Part shown: positions 27,489-35,630 of the stretch, piece by piece
Layout: every line of letters starts with the position of its first letter
Position numbering within the stretch: the first letter of the stretch is position 1
Source of the DNA: Halopseudomonas sabulinigri
Lineage (GTDB): Bacteria; Pseudomonadota; Gammaproteobacteria; Pseudomonadales; Pseudomonadaceae
Length of the DNA stretch: 64,000 bases
Direction: 5' to 3'
Assembly: GCF_900105255.1 (NCBI RefSeq)
Contig: NZ_LT629763.1
Coordinates: 3,966,104 to 4,030,103 of the forward strand
Notes under the pieces: model-generated
Database searches by the model: none
What the model was told of the DNA's origin: nothing
What the model saw: only the letters and a program-made list of their open reading frames with translations
Position numbers and translations under genes: made by a program

Positions 27489-28685
27489 TCAGCTCTTGTT
27501 CAGGTGTTCGGCAATACGGCACTGGCTCTCGGGTTCGTCGTAGCCGAGGGTGTCCAGGTCGGTGCCGGGGTGCAGGAAGCCGTCCTGCGGTGAGGTCGTA
27601 ACCAGTGCGCGTGGCTGCACCAGCGCAATCGGCTGGCGCAGCTGGCCGCTCCAGGTGCGGTAGCTCAGCTTGCGACCCTTGAAGCCGTCCATCGGCAGGC
27701 GGTCGCTGACGCTGAGCGCGCCAATGGCGTCGGCGTCGGCGCTGTTGAGGGTGGTGACGGCCGCGCCAATCGAGCGCACGGCCAGCCAGGAGGCAAAGTC
27801 CAGGCTGTTCATCCAGCGCCCGGCGTGCTCCTCAAAGCGCTTCTGCAATTGCGCCGCGCCATAGGTCTCGATGGTCTTGTGCCAGCCGACCGGGGTCAGG
27901 CCCTGGGTGCCGGCTACCGGGCGCGGATACCAGGTGTTGTAGGGGATGTATTCGCCAAAGTCGCCGCGCTCGTCGGCCACCAGCACCACGTCGTACTCGT
28001 CGGTCTGGGTGAACAGCGGCACCTCGGCCTGGGCGGCGCGGCGCAGGTCGGTAGCAAAGCTCCACTCCTTCTCCGCGACGATGCGTATGCCGTAGCGCTG
28101 GGCGGCGCGCTTGAGAACAGCAGCGTAGGCCTGATCCTCGGCGGTCGGGCCGCTGATCAGCAGCCAGCGCTTGAGTTTACGGCTGAGCAGAAACTGGCCC
28201 AGCGCATCGGCCAGCATGGCGCGGCTGGGCAGGGTGTGCAGCACGTTGGGCAAGCATTGGCTGGTGCGCAGGGCGTCGTCGTAGCTGCCCGCGTTGAACA
28301 GCAGGCTGTCGCCAAATTCGGCCGACAGGGTACTCAGCGCGCTGGCGGGCAGGTTGCTGATGAACAGCCGCACGCCGTCGGCATGCAGGGCGCGGGCAGC
28401 GTCCAGCGTGGCGCTCAGCTCGGGCTCGCTCGCGGTCAGCAGCTGATAGTCGTGCTTGAGGAAGCGGCCGGTGGTGTTGTTGTCGACGATGGCGAGTTCC
28501 GCCCCGCGCAGGCCGGCGTCGGTCGGCTCGGGAATCACGTTCGACAGCACCGGGCCGGGGTCGGGCGTCCAGCCGATATAGCCGATGCGCACCGTTAGCG
28601 GGTTGGCCTGTACGTCATGCGCGACCAGCGTGGCGGTCAGCAGGGCGAACAGATAAAGCGAGGTATGCAGGGCCATCAGACGCAT
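27489..28685 (-). CDS. Periplasmic binding protein of the PQQ alcohol-dehydrogenase-associated ABC system
   Basis: A 398-residue type I solute-binding-fold protein with a signal peptide ending VQANP (about residue 28), then VRIGYIGWTPDPGPV and two lobes of Leu/Ile/Val-binding type (for example WLLISGPTAEDQAYA). It is the first gene of a leftward four-gene operon with overlapping or near-overlapping junctions. The ligand is not known. Its promoter shares the 151-nt divergent region 28686-28836 with the gene at 28837. Confidence 0.83.
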   Translation of the reverse strand: MRLMALHTSLYLFALLTATLVAHDVQANPLTVRIGYIGWTPDPGPVLSNVIPEPTDAGLRGAELAIVDNNTTGRFLKHDYQLLTASEPELSATLDAARALHADGVRLFISNLPASALSTLSAEFGDSLLFNAGSYDDALRTSQCLPNVLHTLPSRAMLADALGQFLLSRKLKRWLLISGPTAEDQAYAAVLKRAAQRYGIRIVAEKEWSFATDLRRAAQAEVPLFTQTDEYDVVLVADERGDFGEYIPYNTWYPRPVAGTQGLTPVGWHKTIETYGAAQLQKRFEEHAGRWMNSLDFASWLAVRSIGAAVTTLNSADADAIGALSVSDRLPMDGFKGRKLSYRTWSGQLRQPIALVQPRALVTTSPQDGFLHPGTDLDTLGYDEPESQCRIAEHLNKS

Positions 28686-28761
28686 GGGGACTCCTTCTTT
28701 TTATGCCTCCCAGCATAGGAATCCGGTTACCGCGGGGAAATATGAAGAAAGTACCAATAAG

Positions 28762-28780
28762 CCGGTACCAAGGTAGTATT
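28762..28780. promoter_or_regulatory. Shared promoter motif in the divergent region
   Basis: CCGGTACCAAGGTAGTATT lies 77 nt upstream of the ABC binding-protein gene (minus strand) and 57 nt upstream of the gene at 28837 (plus strand). A partial copy, GTACCAATAA, precedes it at 28751. It is the best-formed member of the motif set also seen at 24903 and 10682. A LuxR-type regulator site is inferred. Confidence 0.55.
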
Positions 28781-28836
28781 TCGGCGATTTTCTTGCGCAT
28801 TAGCATGGTGGCTACACAACAAAAAGGATTCCCGCC

Positions 28837-29280
28837 ATGAGCCTGTCACGCACCCGTACGCTATTGAACGTCGGCCTGATGATCATCTGTCTGGTCGGTA
28901 CCGACCGCATTCTGGCCGCTGGCGACCTGACCCGCCGGACCACCTCATTGCCGGATCTGGTGCTGGGCAACGCCGAAAGCGATTACGCCATGAGCCAGAA
29001 CGAGTATCAGCTGGAAACCGGCAAGGCCTATCAGTTGATGGTGGTGGCCTCGGGGCAGAAGGAGTATGCCTTCCAGGCGCCGGACTTCTTCAAGACGGTG
29101 CACCTGCGCAAGGTGGAAGCCGGCGACGTGGAAATCAAGGCAGCGCTGCTGCACGAACTGGAGTTTGAAGAGGCCGGCGAAGCCGAGCTGTTTTTTACCC
29201 CGCTGATTCCCGGCCGCTATGCCTTTTACATGAAGGGGTTGGAGAGCAAGGGCATGGTCGGGCACTTTGTCGTCAAGTAA
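28837..29280 (+). CDS. Secreted hypothetical protein with cupredoxin-like C terminus
   Basis: A 147-residue exported protein with signal peptide about residues 1-28 (ending ILAAG). The C-terminal part (LIPGRYAFYMKGLESKGMVGHFVVK) has the rhythm of the final strands of cupredoxins but lacks the Cys/His copper ligands. It is encoded 9 nt before the sensor kinase and with it forms a three-gene unit, as in the P. putida PedS2/PedR2 neighbourhood. Possible roles are a periplasmic partner of the kinase or a metal-related accessory; the function is unknown. Confidence 0.7.
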   Translation: MSLSRTRTLLNVGLMIICLVGTDRILAAGDLTRRTTSLPDLVLGNAESDYAMSQNEYQLETGKAYQLMVVASGQKEYAFQAPDFFKTVHLRKVEAGDVEIKAALLHELEFEEAGEAELFFTPLIPGRYAFYMKGLESKGMVGHFVVK

Positions 29281-29289
29281 CCGCCACCA

Positions 29290-30579
29290 ATGAACGCGCT
29301 CTCGTTTCGCGCCCGTCTGTATGCCGGCGTCTGCCTGCTGTTTGCCGTGGTGCTCGGCAGCCTGCTGCTGGTGTTGTTGCAGCAGGCCGAAAAAGACCTG
29401 GTGCGCGAGCTGCACGCCAGCCGGTCGATGGCGCTGCAGTTGTTCGATAGCCTCTCGCGCTCGGCCACCGCGCCAGACGCCGCCCAGTTCAGTGGGCTAC
29501 GGCACCTGCGCATCACCGACGTAAAGGCCACACCCGATGCCACGCCGCCGGCCGCCGAGCCTGGCGACGTGCCTGAGTGGCTGGCGCGGCGGCTGGCCCC
29601 GGCGGTCAGCGAACGCTTCCCGCCGCTGACGCTGTCGTTTGCCGACAGCCAGCAATGGCGAATCACCCCAGATGCCCACGACGAGCTGGCTGAAATCTGG
29701 GAGTCGGTACAGTTGCTGCTGCTGGTGTTTGCGCTGGCGCTGCTGCTCTCACTGCTGACCATCCACTGGGCACTGAATCGCGGTTTGCGCGCCTATCACC
29801 GCTTGCTGGATGCCCTGCAGTCCATCGCCGGAGGCCAGTTACGTACCCGCCTGAGCCCCAGCCAGCAGCCAGAGATCAACCGTCTGGCAGAACGCTTCAA
29901 CGGCATGGCTGCCGCGCTGCAGCGGGCCGAGCAGCGCAATCAGGAGCTGACCGAGCGGCTGCTCAGCGTGCAGGAGCGCGAGCGTATGCAGCTGGCGCAC
30001 GCGCTGCACGATGACCTGGGCCAGTACCTCACCGGCATCCGCGCCCAAGCCTTCTTACTGCAACGTTGCGATCACAGCGACTCACGCACGCTCACGCGTT
30101 TAAGCAGCCAGCTGCTGAGCAACTGTGATGGCCTGCAGCAAGGCTTCCGCCGTCTGGTGCGCGACCTGCACCCGGTGGTACTGGAGCGTCTGGGGCTGGA
30201 GCAGGCGCTGGCCCAACTGACCGAACAATGGCAACAGCAGCAGGGGGTCGAATGCCGCCTGGAGCTGGACGGCCAACTGCCCGGCCTGCGGCTGGAGGCC
30301 CGCGCCCATCTGTACCGCCTGCTGCAGGAAGCACTCAACAATGTGGCGCGGCATGCCCGCGCGCGCTGTGTGTGGGTGCGCCTGAGTCAAGAACAAGACT
30401 TGCTGCTGGTCAGCGTGCAGGACGATGGCAGCGGCATGGTCACGCCCGTGCAGTGGGGTATTGGCATGCATTCGATGCGCGAGCGCGCCCGCTGCCTGGG
30501 CTCGCCGTTGCAGGTTAACTCCGCAGCCGGGGAGGGCGTTGTGCTCGGGCTGCGTATTCCCTTGGGGGCAGTGGCATGA
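29290..30579 (+). CDS. pedS2: Sensor histidine kinase, PedS2-like
   Basis: A 429-residue membrane kinase with a helix at 10-32, a periplasmic domain at about 33-138 containing several Asp/Glu, a second helix at 139-160, HAMP (about 162-215), HisKA_3 with H240 in HALHDDLGQYLTG, and a C-terminal HATPase (DDGSGM, GIGMHSMRERA). In P. putida the equivalent kinase PedS2 senses lanthanides and switches between calcium and lanthanide alcohol dehydrogenases. With both enzyme types in this window the same role is plausible but is inferred from context. The stop overlaps the regulator start by 4 nt. Confidence 0.8.
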   Translation: MNALSFRARLYAGVCLLFAVVLGSLLLVLLQQAEKDLVRELHASRSMALQLFDSLSRSATAPDAAQFSGLRHLRITDVKATPDATPPAAEPGDVPEWLARRLAPAVSERFPPLTLSFADSQQWRITPDAHDELAEIWESVQLLLLVFALALLLSLLTIHWALNRGLRAYHRLLDALQSIAGGQLRTRLSPSQQPEINRLAERFNGMAAALQRAEQRNQELTERLLSVQERERMQLAHALHDDLGQYLTGIRAQAFLLQRCDHSDSRTLTRLSSQLLSNCDGLQQGFRRLVRDLHPVVLERLGLEQALAQLTEQWQQQQGVECRLELDGQLPGLRLEARAHLYRLLQEALNNVARHARARCVWVRLSQEQDLLLVSVQDDGSGMVTPVQWGIGMHSMRERARCLGSPLQVNSAAGEGVVLGLRIPLGAVA

Positions 30580-31217
30580 ACATCTTGCTGGTGGACGATC
30601 ACGCGGTAGTGCGCCAGGGCTACACCAGCCTGTTGGCGATGCTGTTCAGTCAGGCCGAGATTCGCGGCGCGGTGAGCGGTGAAGACGCCATCGCCGCCGC
30701 CCAGCAACAGGTGCCTGATCTGGTGATTCTCGATGTTGGCCTGCCGGGCATCAGCGGTATTGAAACCGCCCGGCGGTTGCTGCAGCGCTGGCCGCTGCTG
30801 CGTATTCTGTTCTTCAGCATGCACGATGAGCTCCCGCTGGTGCGTCAGGCACTGGCCACCGGCGCGCTGGGCTTCATCACCAAGAACGCCTCGCCTGAAG
30901 TGCTGCTGGATGCGGTCGGCCGTTGCCTCAAGGGGCACCGTTACATCGAGCAGGAGCTCGCCACCCAGCTGGCCTGCGCCGGCACTGACGAGCGCCTCGA
31001 CCCGCGTCTGCGCGACGTCACCCAGCGTGAGTTCGAGATCTTCGTCATGCTCGCCCGCGGCGTGGCGCCCCGGCAGATCGCCGACAACCTGTGCATCAGC
31101 AGCAAGACCGTCTCAAACAACCTCACCGTACTCAAGCAGAAGCTCAACGTCAGCTCGCTGACCGAGCTGGTGCACCTGGCCATCGACACCGGCGTACTGC
31201 GGGTGCAGAGCGCCTGA
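30576..31217 (+). CDS. pedR2: LuxR-type response regulator, PedR2-like
   Basis: A 213-residue NarL-family regulator with receiver phosphoacceptor D53 (LVILDVGLPG) and a C-terminal LuxR helix-turn-helix (VTQREFEIFVMLARGVAPRQIADNLCISSKTVSNN). It is co-translated with the kinase (4-nt overlap) and is its evident partner. Targets probably include the divergent and neighbouring dehydrogenase promoters. It is distinct in sequence from ErbR at 24112. Confidence 0.8.
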   Translation: MNILLVDDHAVVRQGYTSLLAMLFSQAEIRGAVSGEDAIAAAQQQVPDLVILDVGLPGISGIETARRLLQRWPLLRILFFSMHDELPLVRQALATGALGFITKNASPEVLLDAVGRCLKGHRYIEQELATQLACAGTDERLDPRLRDVTQREFEIFVMLARGVAPRQIADNLCISSKTVSNNLTVLKQKLNVSSLTELVHLAIDTGVLRVQSA

Positions 31218-31410
31218 CCGTCCGTCAGCGGCGGCGCGGTCTGGCGTTGCCAGCAGCTAGCCTGAGAGAGCACCTGCAGCGTCGCCAATTACTACTAAAT
31301 AACGATGTCATCCCTGCCAAGGACGCATACCAGAGACCCCGGCGCTGTTACTAGTATCAACCCATGACTTGGCCCGTGCGGGGTCAGGCTGCGCTCAGAG
31401 GGTAACAACA

Positions 31411-32931
31411 ATGATCTATGCACAACCGGGAGCCCAAGGCTCCGTCGTCTCCTTCAAGTCACGCTATGGCAACTTCATCAATGGCGAGTTTATTGCGCCG
31501 CTGAAGGGCCAGTACTTCACCAACCTGTCGCCGGTCACCGGTGGTGCGGTTTGCGAAATCCCGCGCTCCACCGCTGAAGATATCGAATTGGCTCTGGATG
31601 CCGCGCACTGCGCCAAAGATGGCTGGGGCAAGATGTCGGTCCAGGCGCGCAGCAACATCCTGCTGCAGATTGCCGACCGCATGGAACAGAACCTGGAAAA
31701 GCTCGCCGTCACCGAAACCTGGGACAACGGCAAGGCCGTACGCGAAACCCTGAATGCCGACATCCCGCTGGCGGTTGACCACTTCCGCTACTTTGCCGGC
31801 TGCATTCGCTCGCAAGAGGGCACCGCAGCCGAGATCGACGAAAACACCGCGGCCTACCACTTCCACGAGCCGCTGGGCGTGGTTGGCCAGATTATCCCCT
31901 GGAACTTCCCGCTGCTGATGGCCGCCTGGAAAGTCGCCCCGGCGCTGGCGGCCGGTAACTGCATCGTGCTCAAGCCCGCCGAGCAGACGCCGCTGGGTAT
32001 TCTGGTACTGATGGAGCTGATCGGCGACCTGCTGCCGCCGGGCGTGCTCAACGTGGTCAACGGCTACGGCCGCGAAGCCGGCGAGGCCCTGGCCACCAGC
32101 AAGCGCATCGCCAAGATCGCCTTCACCGGCTCCACCCCGGTGGGCCGCCACATCATGAAATGCGCGGCAGAGAACATCATCCCCTCCACCGTTGAGCTGG
32201 GCGGCAAGTCGCCGAACATCTACTTCTCCGACATCATGCGAGCCGAAGAGTCCTTCGTCAGCAAGGCCGTCGAAGGCATGGTGCTGGCATTCTTCAACCA
32301 GGGCGAGGTGTGCACCTGCCCGTCCCGCGCGCTGATTCAGGAAGACATGTACGAAGATTTCATCGGCATGGTGGTCGAGCGTACCCGCAGCATCAAACGC
32401 GGCAACCCGCTCGATACCGAAACCCAGGTAGGCGCACAGGCCTCCGAGCAGCAGTTCGACAAGATTCTGTCGTACATGGAGATCGCCCGTGAAGAGGGTG
32501 CCGAGTTCCTGATTGGCGGCGGTGCCGAGCGTCTGGAAGCCGAGCTGGGTAACGGTTATTACATCCAGCCCACGCTGCTCAAGGGTCACAATAAGATGCG
32601 TATCTTCCAGGAAGAGATCTTCGGCCCGGTGGTCAGCGTCACCACCTTCAAGGACGAAGCCGAAGCCCTGGCGATTGCCAACGATACCGAGTTTGGCCTG
32701 GGCGCCGGCCTCTGGACCCGCGACATCAACCGCGCCTACCGCATGGGCCGCGCCATTCAGGCTGGCCGCGTCTGGACCAACTGTTACCACATGTACCCGG
32801 CACATGCCGCCTTTGGTGGTTACAAGAAATCTGGCGTGGGTCGTGAGACGCACAAGATGATTCTCGATAGCTACCAGCAGACCAAGAACCTGCTGATCAG
32901 CTACGACGTCAACCCGCTGGGTTTCTTCTGA
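31411..32931 (+). CDS. exaC: NAD-dependent aldehyde dehydrogenase ExaC/PedI
   Basis: A 506-residue cytosolic aldehyde dehydrogenase, identical in length to P. aeruginosa ExaC. It shows the Rossmann region [25 protein letters not shown], catalytic E262 in VELGGKSPN and nucleophile C301 in NQGEVCTC. It oxidises acetaldehyde and similar products of the periplasmic alcohol dehydrogenases to acids. The ATG at 31411 has AGAGGG upstream; the extension to 31369 is not conserved. Its 193-nt promoter region contains ACTACTAAATAA at about 31291, a partial copy of the locus motif. Confidence 0.95.
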   Translation: MIYAQPGAQGSVVSFKSRYGNFINGEFIAPLKGQYFTNLSPVTGGAVCEIPRSTAEDIELALDAAHCAKDGWGKMSVQARSNILLQIADRMEQNLEKLAVTETWDNGKAVRETLNADIPLAVDHFRYFAGCIRSQEGTAAEIDENTAAYHFHEPLGVVGQIIPWNFPLLMAAWKVAPALAAGNCIVLKPAEQTPLGILVLMELIGDLLPPGVLNVVNGYGREAGEALATSKRIAKIAFTGSTPVGRHIMKCAAENIIPSTVELGGKSPNIYFSDIMRAEESFVSKAVEGMVLAFFNQGEVCTCPSRALIQEDMYEDFIGMVVERTRSIKRGNPLDTETQVGAQASEQQFDKILSYMEIAREEGAEFLIGGGAERLEAELGNGYYIQPTLLKGHNKMRIFQEEIFGPVVSVTTFKDEAEALAIANDTEFGLGAGLWTRDINRAYRMGRAIQAGRVWTNCYHMYPAHAAFGGYKKSGVGRETHKMILDSYQQTKNLLISYDVNPLGFF

Positions 32932-33201
32932 GGTAACCCGCAATACGGCTGAGCTTGCCCTGTTCAGCCGCCTGCAATGCCTGCGCAGGCCAGCTCCTCC
33001 TGTGGGGTGTTGCAGCGCAGCTGGGCGGGAGCCCTTCTGCAAGTCTGTTCGTGAACCTTTGGCGTGGCTTCGGTCACGTCTTTTTTTGTCTGGGGTTTGG
33101 TGGGGGAGCGTTGGTACTTGGCAGGACTCGCTCCTCGGGTGGCGCAGATCCTGGGAAGGTTGAGCTCCCGCTCGACCAGCTCTCTTGCCTGCAGCACCCA
33201 T

Positions 33202-33221
33202 GGCCGAGTTGGAACTCGGCC
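33202..33221. repeat. Inverted repeat
   Basis: GGCCGAGTTGGAACTCGGCC: 9-bp perfect arms around GG, within the gene-free stretch after exaC. No T-run follows. Confidence 0.6.
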
Positions 33222-33244
33222 TTCCCGTACACCCCAATCTGATG

Positions 33245-33267
33245 GTTCCCATGCCCTGCGTGGGAAC
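33245..33267. repeat. GTTCCCA...TGGGAAC palindromic element
   Basis: Arms GTTCCCA and TGGGAAC enclose TGCCCTGCG. Sequences of the form GTTCCCACGCTCTGCGTGGGAAC are widely dispersed repeats in gammaproteobacterial intergenic DNA, and this is a close relative. A genome-wide copy count would confirm it. Confidence 0.6.
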
Positions 33268-33747
33268 GCCTGCTGGGCGCTCTGCGTCTCTTTCACTTTG
33301 GTGTGGTTGGCTCGCATCTGTCTTTCGCCTTCGCGGCGAGCAGGAGGAAATGCTTGGCCATTTCCCCCTGCACCCCCTAGGCCACCCCGGCTACGCGGCC
33401 CTTCGGGTTCGCTGCGTTGCTCGGTCTGACGGGGGCCGGCAGAACTCGGCTCTGCGAGCCTCAGACATGCTGCCGTCCTATTTCCCGCCAGCCCTGCGCT
33501 ACTCGCCCGCGTAAACGGGGACCCGGGATCCGTGCAAGCAATAGGGCTTGCGCCTTAATCAAAAAATCAGCTTGCCGTGTGTGCTCCTTTCGCTAAAGTA
33601 GGAAGCACTTCACATAACTTCGCCACAGCGCGAAGACGCCATAAACACCAAGGAGGGTGGCAATTGCATGATTTCATTAGAGAGCCCCCAACACACGCAG
33701 GTTGCGTGCTATCTAATCAGTGTCATATCTGAGCAGAGGGGGAGTGC

Positions 33748-34176
33748 ATGGCACGTCGAATGACAAAGGCTGAGAGCAAGGCGGTCGGAGTTCTCGCAAT
33801 CATTGCCCTTCCGGTACTAGCTGTCGTTAAGCTGTTTGAAACTGTTGGTTGGGTAATTCCTGTCGCAGCTGTTGTCGTAGCGATTGCGCTCTTCATCTGG
33901 TATCAGCGCGATAAAAAGAAAAGGCGGCTTACATATCTTCGAGAAAAGTACGATAACGAAGAAGTAGTGCAGAAGATATTTCAAGGTTACTTTTGGCAGG
34001 GCCAAAGTGAGGAACAACTGCGCGACGCTCTTGGCCCACCGACCGATATTGATAATAAACTGCTCAAGACCAAGACGCGTGATGTATGGAAGTACCATCA
34101 CCAAGGTGGAAATAGGTTCGGCCTGCGAATTACTGTGGAGAATGGGTATGTCACTGGTTGGGACAAAAAAGTTTGA
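33748..34176 (+). CDS. Unrecognised two-helix membrane protein
   Basis: A 142-residue protein not assigned to a family. Residues 14-30 and 33-52 are hydrophobic and form a likely hairpin, followed by a basic stretch (YQRDKKKRRL). A soluble C-terminal domain (about 65-142) includes YFWQGQSEEQLRDALGPP, vaguely like SmpA/BamE-type modules in which a short helix precedes a small beta sheet. GGGGGAG lies 6 nt before the ATG. Its base composition is visibly lower in GC than the flanking exa/pqq genes, suggesting later acquisition. Confidence 0.7.
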   Translation: MARRMTKAESKAVGVLAIIALPVLAVVKLFETVGWVIPVAAVVVAIALFIWYQRDKKKRRLTYLREKYDNEEVVQKIFQGYFWQGQSEEQLRDALGPPTDIDNKLLKTKTRDVWKYHHQGGNRFGLRITVENGYVTGWDKKV

Positions 34177-34260
34177 CCAGAGATTAAAGTCGACTTCAAC
34201 GTAGCCGCTGCGCTCCGGCATGGCTGTTTAGTAGGTTGGGTTTTGAGTTGTAGAGGGAAT

Positions 34261-34626
34261 ATGCATCAGATCAAGTCAAATCTCTATCCTTGTGCTCATT
34301 GTGCTGGCGTTGGTACCTGCAGAAATGGCAGAAACGAACTCTCATGCGCTGTTTGCATAAAAGATCATGAGTTGAAGGGTATAGAGCTAGCCGGGCTTCC
34401 CTGTGGGGTCTGCGGGGGTATAGGGCAGGCAGAACCAAGAACTGAACGTATTAATAAACGGATGCCCGCCCTATTAGGGTTTATGATCGTTTTCCTGCTG
34501 ATGCTCGGGGTGTTTTTAAGTGCTGTTTTCAAAAGTCCATATTTTAGTGAAGTCCTTGCCTTTTCCGGAACGCTAATTGGGACAGTGCTGGGCTTCTATT
34601 ATTCAGACCGTAGCAAGTCCGCCTGA
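34261..34626 (+). CDS. Unrecognised zinc-ribbon membrane protein
   Basis: A 121-residue protein. The N-terminal part has three Cys pairs (CAHC, CAVC, CGVC with following GGIG), resembling a DnaJ-type zinc ribbon. Two hydrophobic helices follow at about 70-90 and 98-115, then a basic tail (YYSDRSKSA). The ATG at 34261 has AGAGGGA directly upstream; a TTG at 34243 would only add six residues. No homologue is recognised. It lies 84 nt after the preceding gene and shares the low-GC composition. Confidence 0.7.
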   Translation: MHQIKSNLYPCAHCAGVGTCRNGRNELSCAVCIKDHELKGIELAGLPCGVCGGIGQAEPRTERINKRMPALLGFMIVFLLMLGVFLSAVFKSPYFSEVLAFSGTLIGTVLGFYYSDRSKSA

Positions 34627-34698
34627 CTAGTGGTTTAAATGTTTTCTTATCTGCTAGGGTGAGTTGTCGCTTCAGATTCAAGGGGATGAGTCAGCTCT

Positions 34699-35235
34699 AT
34701 GGCTGAGTTTCTAGATGCGTTTTGGCCAAACCTCGCGGCTACAGCAATCGGTGTAGTGCTTGGTTTGCCTGTTGCGCTTTACCTTAATCGCCAGTTTACA
34801 ATTAAGGCGATGGAAACTGAGGTTACAGAAAGCAAGAAGTTGCTTTCGGATGCAATTACCACCCTTGTTGAGTCTTGTGTCTACAATATTAAAGTGCTCA
34901 ACAATATGAATCAGCTCTCGCTAGATGGCCAGGTCATGAGGAACCCTGACCTAAGAACCACAACTTGGGGCACGCTATCCGTGATACTGGTTCACCACCT
35001 TCGCGACCCCGGTCTACTCGAGGTTACCTCGCATCATTGGCTCAGGCTCAACCGTCTTGAAGAGCTAAATAGTCAGGTATTCGCTATGCAGACTGGACAA
35101 GCTCCTTTGCCCCAAGAGCCTATCACTCTAGCTGACTACATCTGCGAATTGCATAGATCTGCTTCCGACCTTGCGGCTCACGCCCATGAAATTTCGGAAC
35201 GTCTGCAGCATTTGCAAGGGCAAGGTGCGTCTTGA
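34699..35235 (+). CDS. Unrecognised membrane-anchored helical protein
   Basis: A 178-residue protein. There is one N-terminal membrane helix (about residues 10-30, NLAATAIGVVLGLPVALYL), then mostly helical sequence with a heptad-like stretch at 36-60 and a C-terminal coiled-coil candidate (YICELHRSASDLAAHAHEISERL). It has no catalytic motif. A GGGGATGAG context precedes the ATG. It is the third of three small membrane-protein genes in the insert. Function is unknown; a membrane-associated defence or stress role is only speculation. Confidence 0.65.
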   Translation: MAEFLDAFWPNLAATAIGVVLGLPVALYLNRQFTIKAMETEVTESKKLLSDAITTLVESCVYNIKVLNNMNQLSLDGQVMRNPDLRTTTWGTLSVILVHHLRDPGLLEVTSHHWLRLNRLEELNSQVFAMQTGQAPLPQEPITLADYICELHRSASDLAAHAHEISERLQHLQGQGAS

Positions 35236-35502
35236 TCGTTCACCGGATCTAGGGCCGCTTCGTGACGTAGTCTCGCTCAAGTGTTGTCGCTGCAGAACGT
35301 TGCCCAGAACAGAGCGCTCGCCGATTGGATACTTGAAGCCGGCCGTTGGGAGCGAGCAGACACTTTGAGTTGTCCACACCAACCAAATCACGACCCAATC
35401 TCCTCCCAAAGTACCATTCGTACCCCCCGATCCCGGTGTTTAACTGAGTCCGTCGGTTCCTGCCGACGCTGTAAACCCACGCAATAACAAGAGGATCGAC
35501 CC

Positions 35503-35574
35503 ATGTGGACTAAACCCAGCTACACCGACCTGCGCATTGGCTTTGAAGTCACCATGTACTTTGCCAACCGCTGA
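35503..35574 (+). CDS. pqqA: PQQ precursor peptide PqqA
   Basis: A 23-residue ribosomally made precursor of pyrroloquinoline quinone (MWTKPSYTDLRIGFEVTMYF then ANR). The residues that PqqE crosslinks are E15 and Y19 in the EVTMY core; their carbon skeletons become PQQ. AGAGG lies upstream of the ATG. It heads pqqABCDE. Upstream, 35408-35424 (AAAGTACCATTCGTACC) resembles the GTACC-containing motif of neighbouring promoters, though its spacing differs. Confidence 0.97.
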   Translation: MWTKPSYTDLRIGFEVTMYFANR

Positions 35575-35582
35575 GTACCGGG

Positions 35583-35601
35583 CGCCCCGGTTTCCGGGGC
35601 G
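35583..35601 (+). terminator. pqqA-pqqB intercistronic hairpin
   Basis: A perfect 8-bp stem CGCCCCGG/CCGGGGCG with a TTT loop lies 8 nt after pqqA, followed only by TTTAGG. It probably causes partial termination or protects the pqqA message, so that precursor peptide is made in excess over the enzymes. Confidence 0.75.
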
Positions 35602-35630
35602 TTTAGGCACGCTGGCCGAGGACAGATCCC

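Larger units (their letters stand above)
32932..33747. other. Gene-free stretch with palindromic repeats
   Basis: Several open frames cross these 816 bases on both strands, but none has a ribosome site, family features or consistent codon use. The stretch holds several palindromes: a perfect GCCTGCGCAGGC at 32979-32990 and two listed separately. It also holds blocks rich in CGGC/GCCG that resemble dispersed intergenic sequence of pseudomonads. It forms the left part of the insert that separates exaC from pqqA. Confidence 0.5.

Noticed and set aside
31459..33252. 597-residue open frame antisense to exaC
   Set aside because: It is the mirror of a well-conserved aldehyde dehydrogenase in GC-rich DNA. 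Its translation shows no family features and no ribosome site.
33064..33429. Open frames (plus 33064-33429 and 32955-33242, minus 32964-33317) in the gene-free stretch after exaC
   Set aside because: They run through palindromic repeats, have no ribosome sites and disagree in codon use; they look like read-through of dispersed intergenic repeats.
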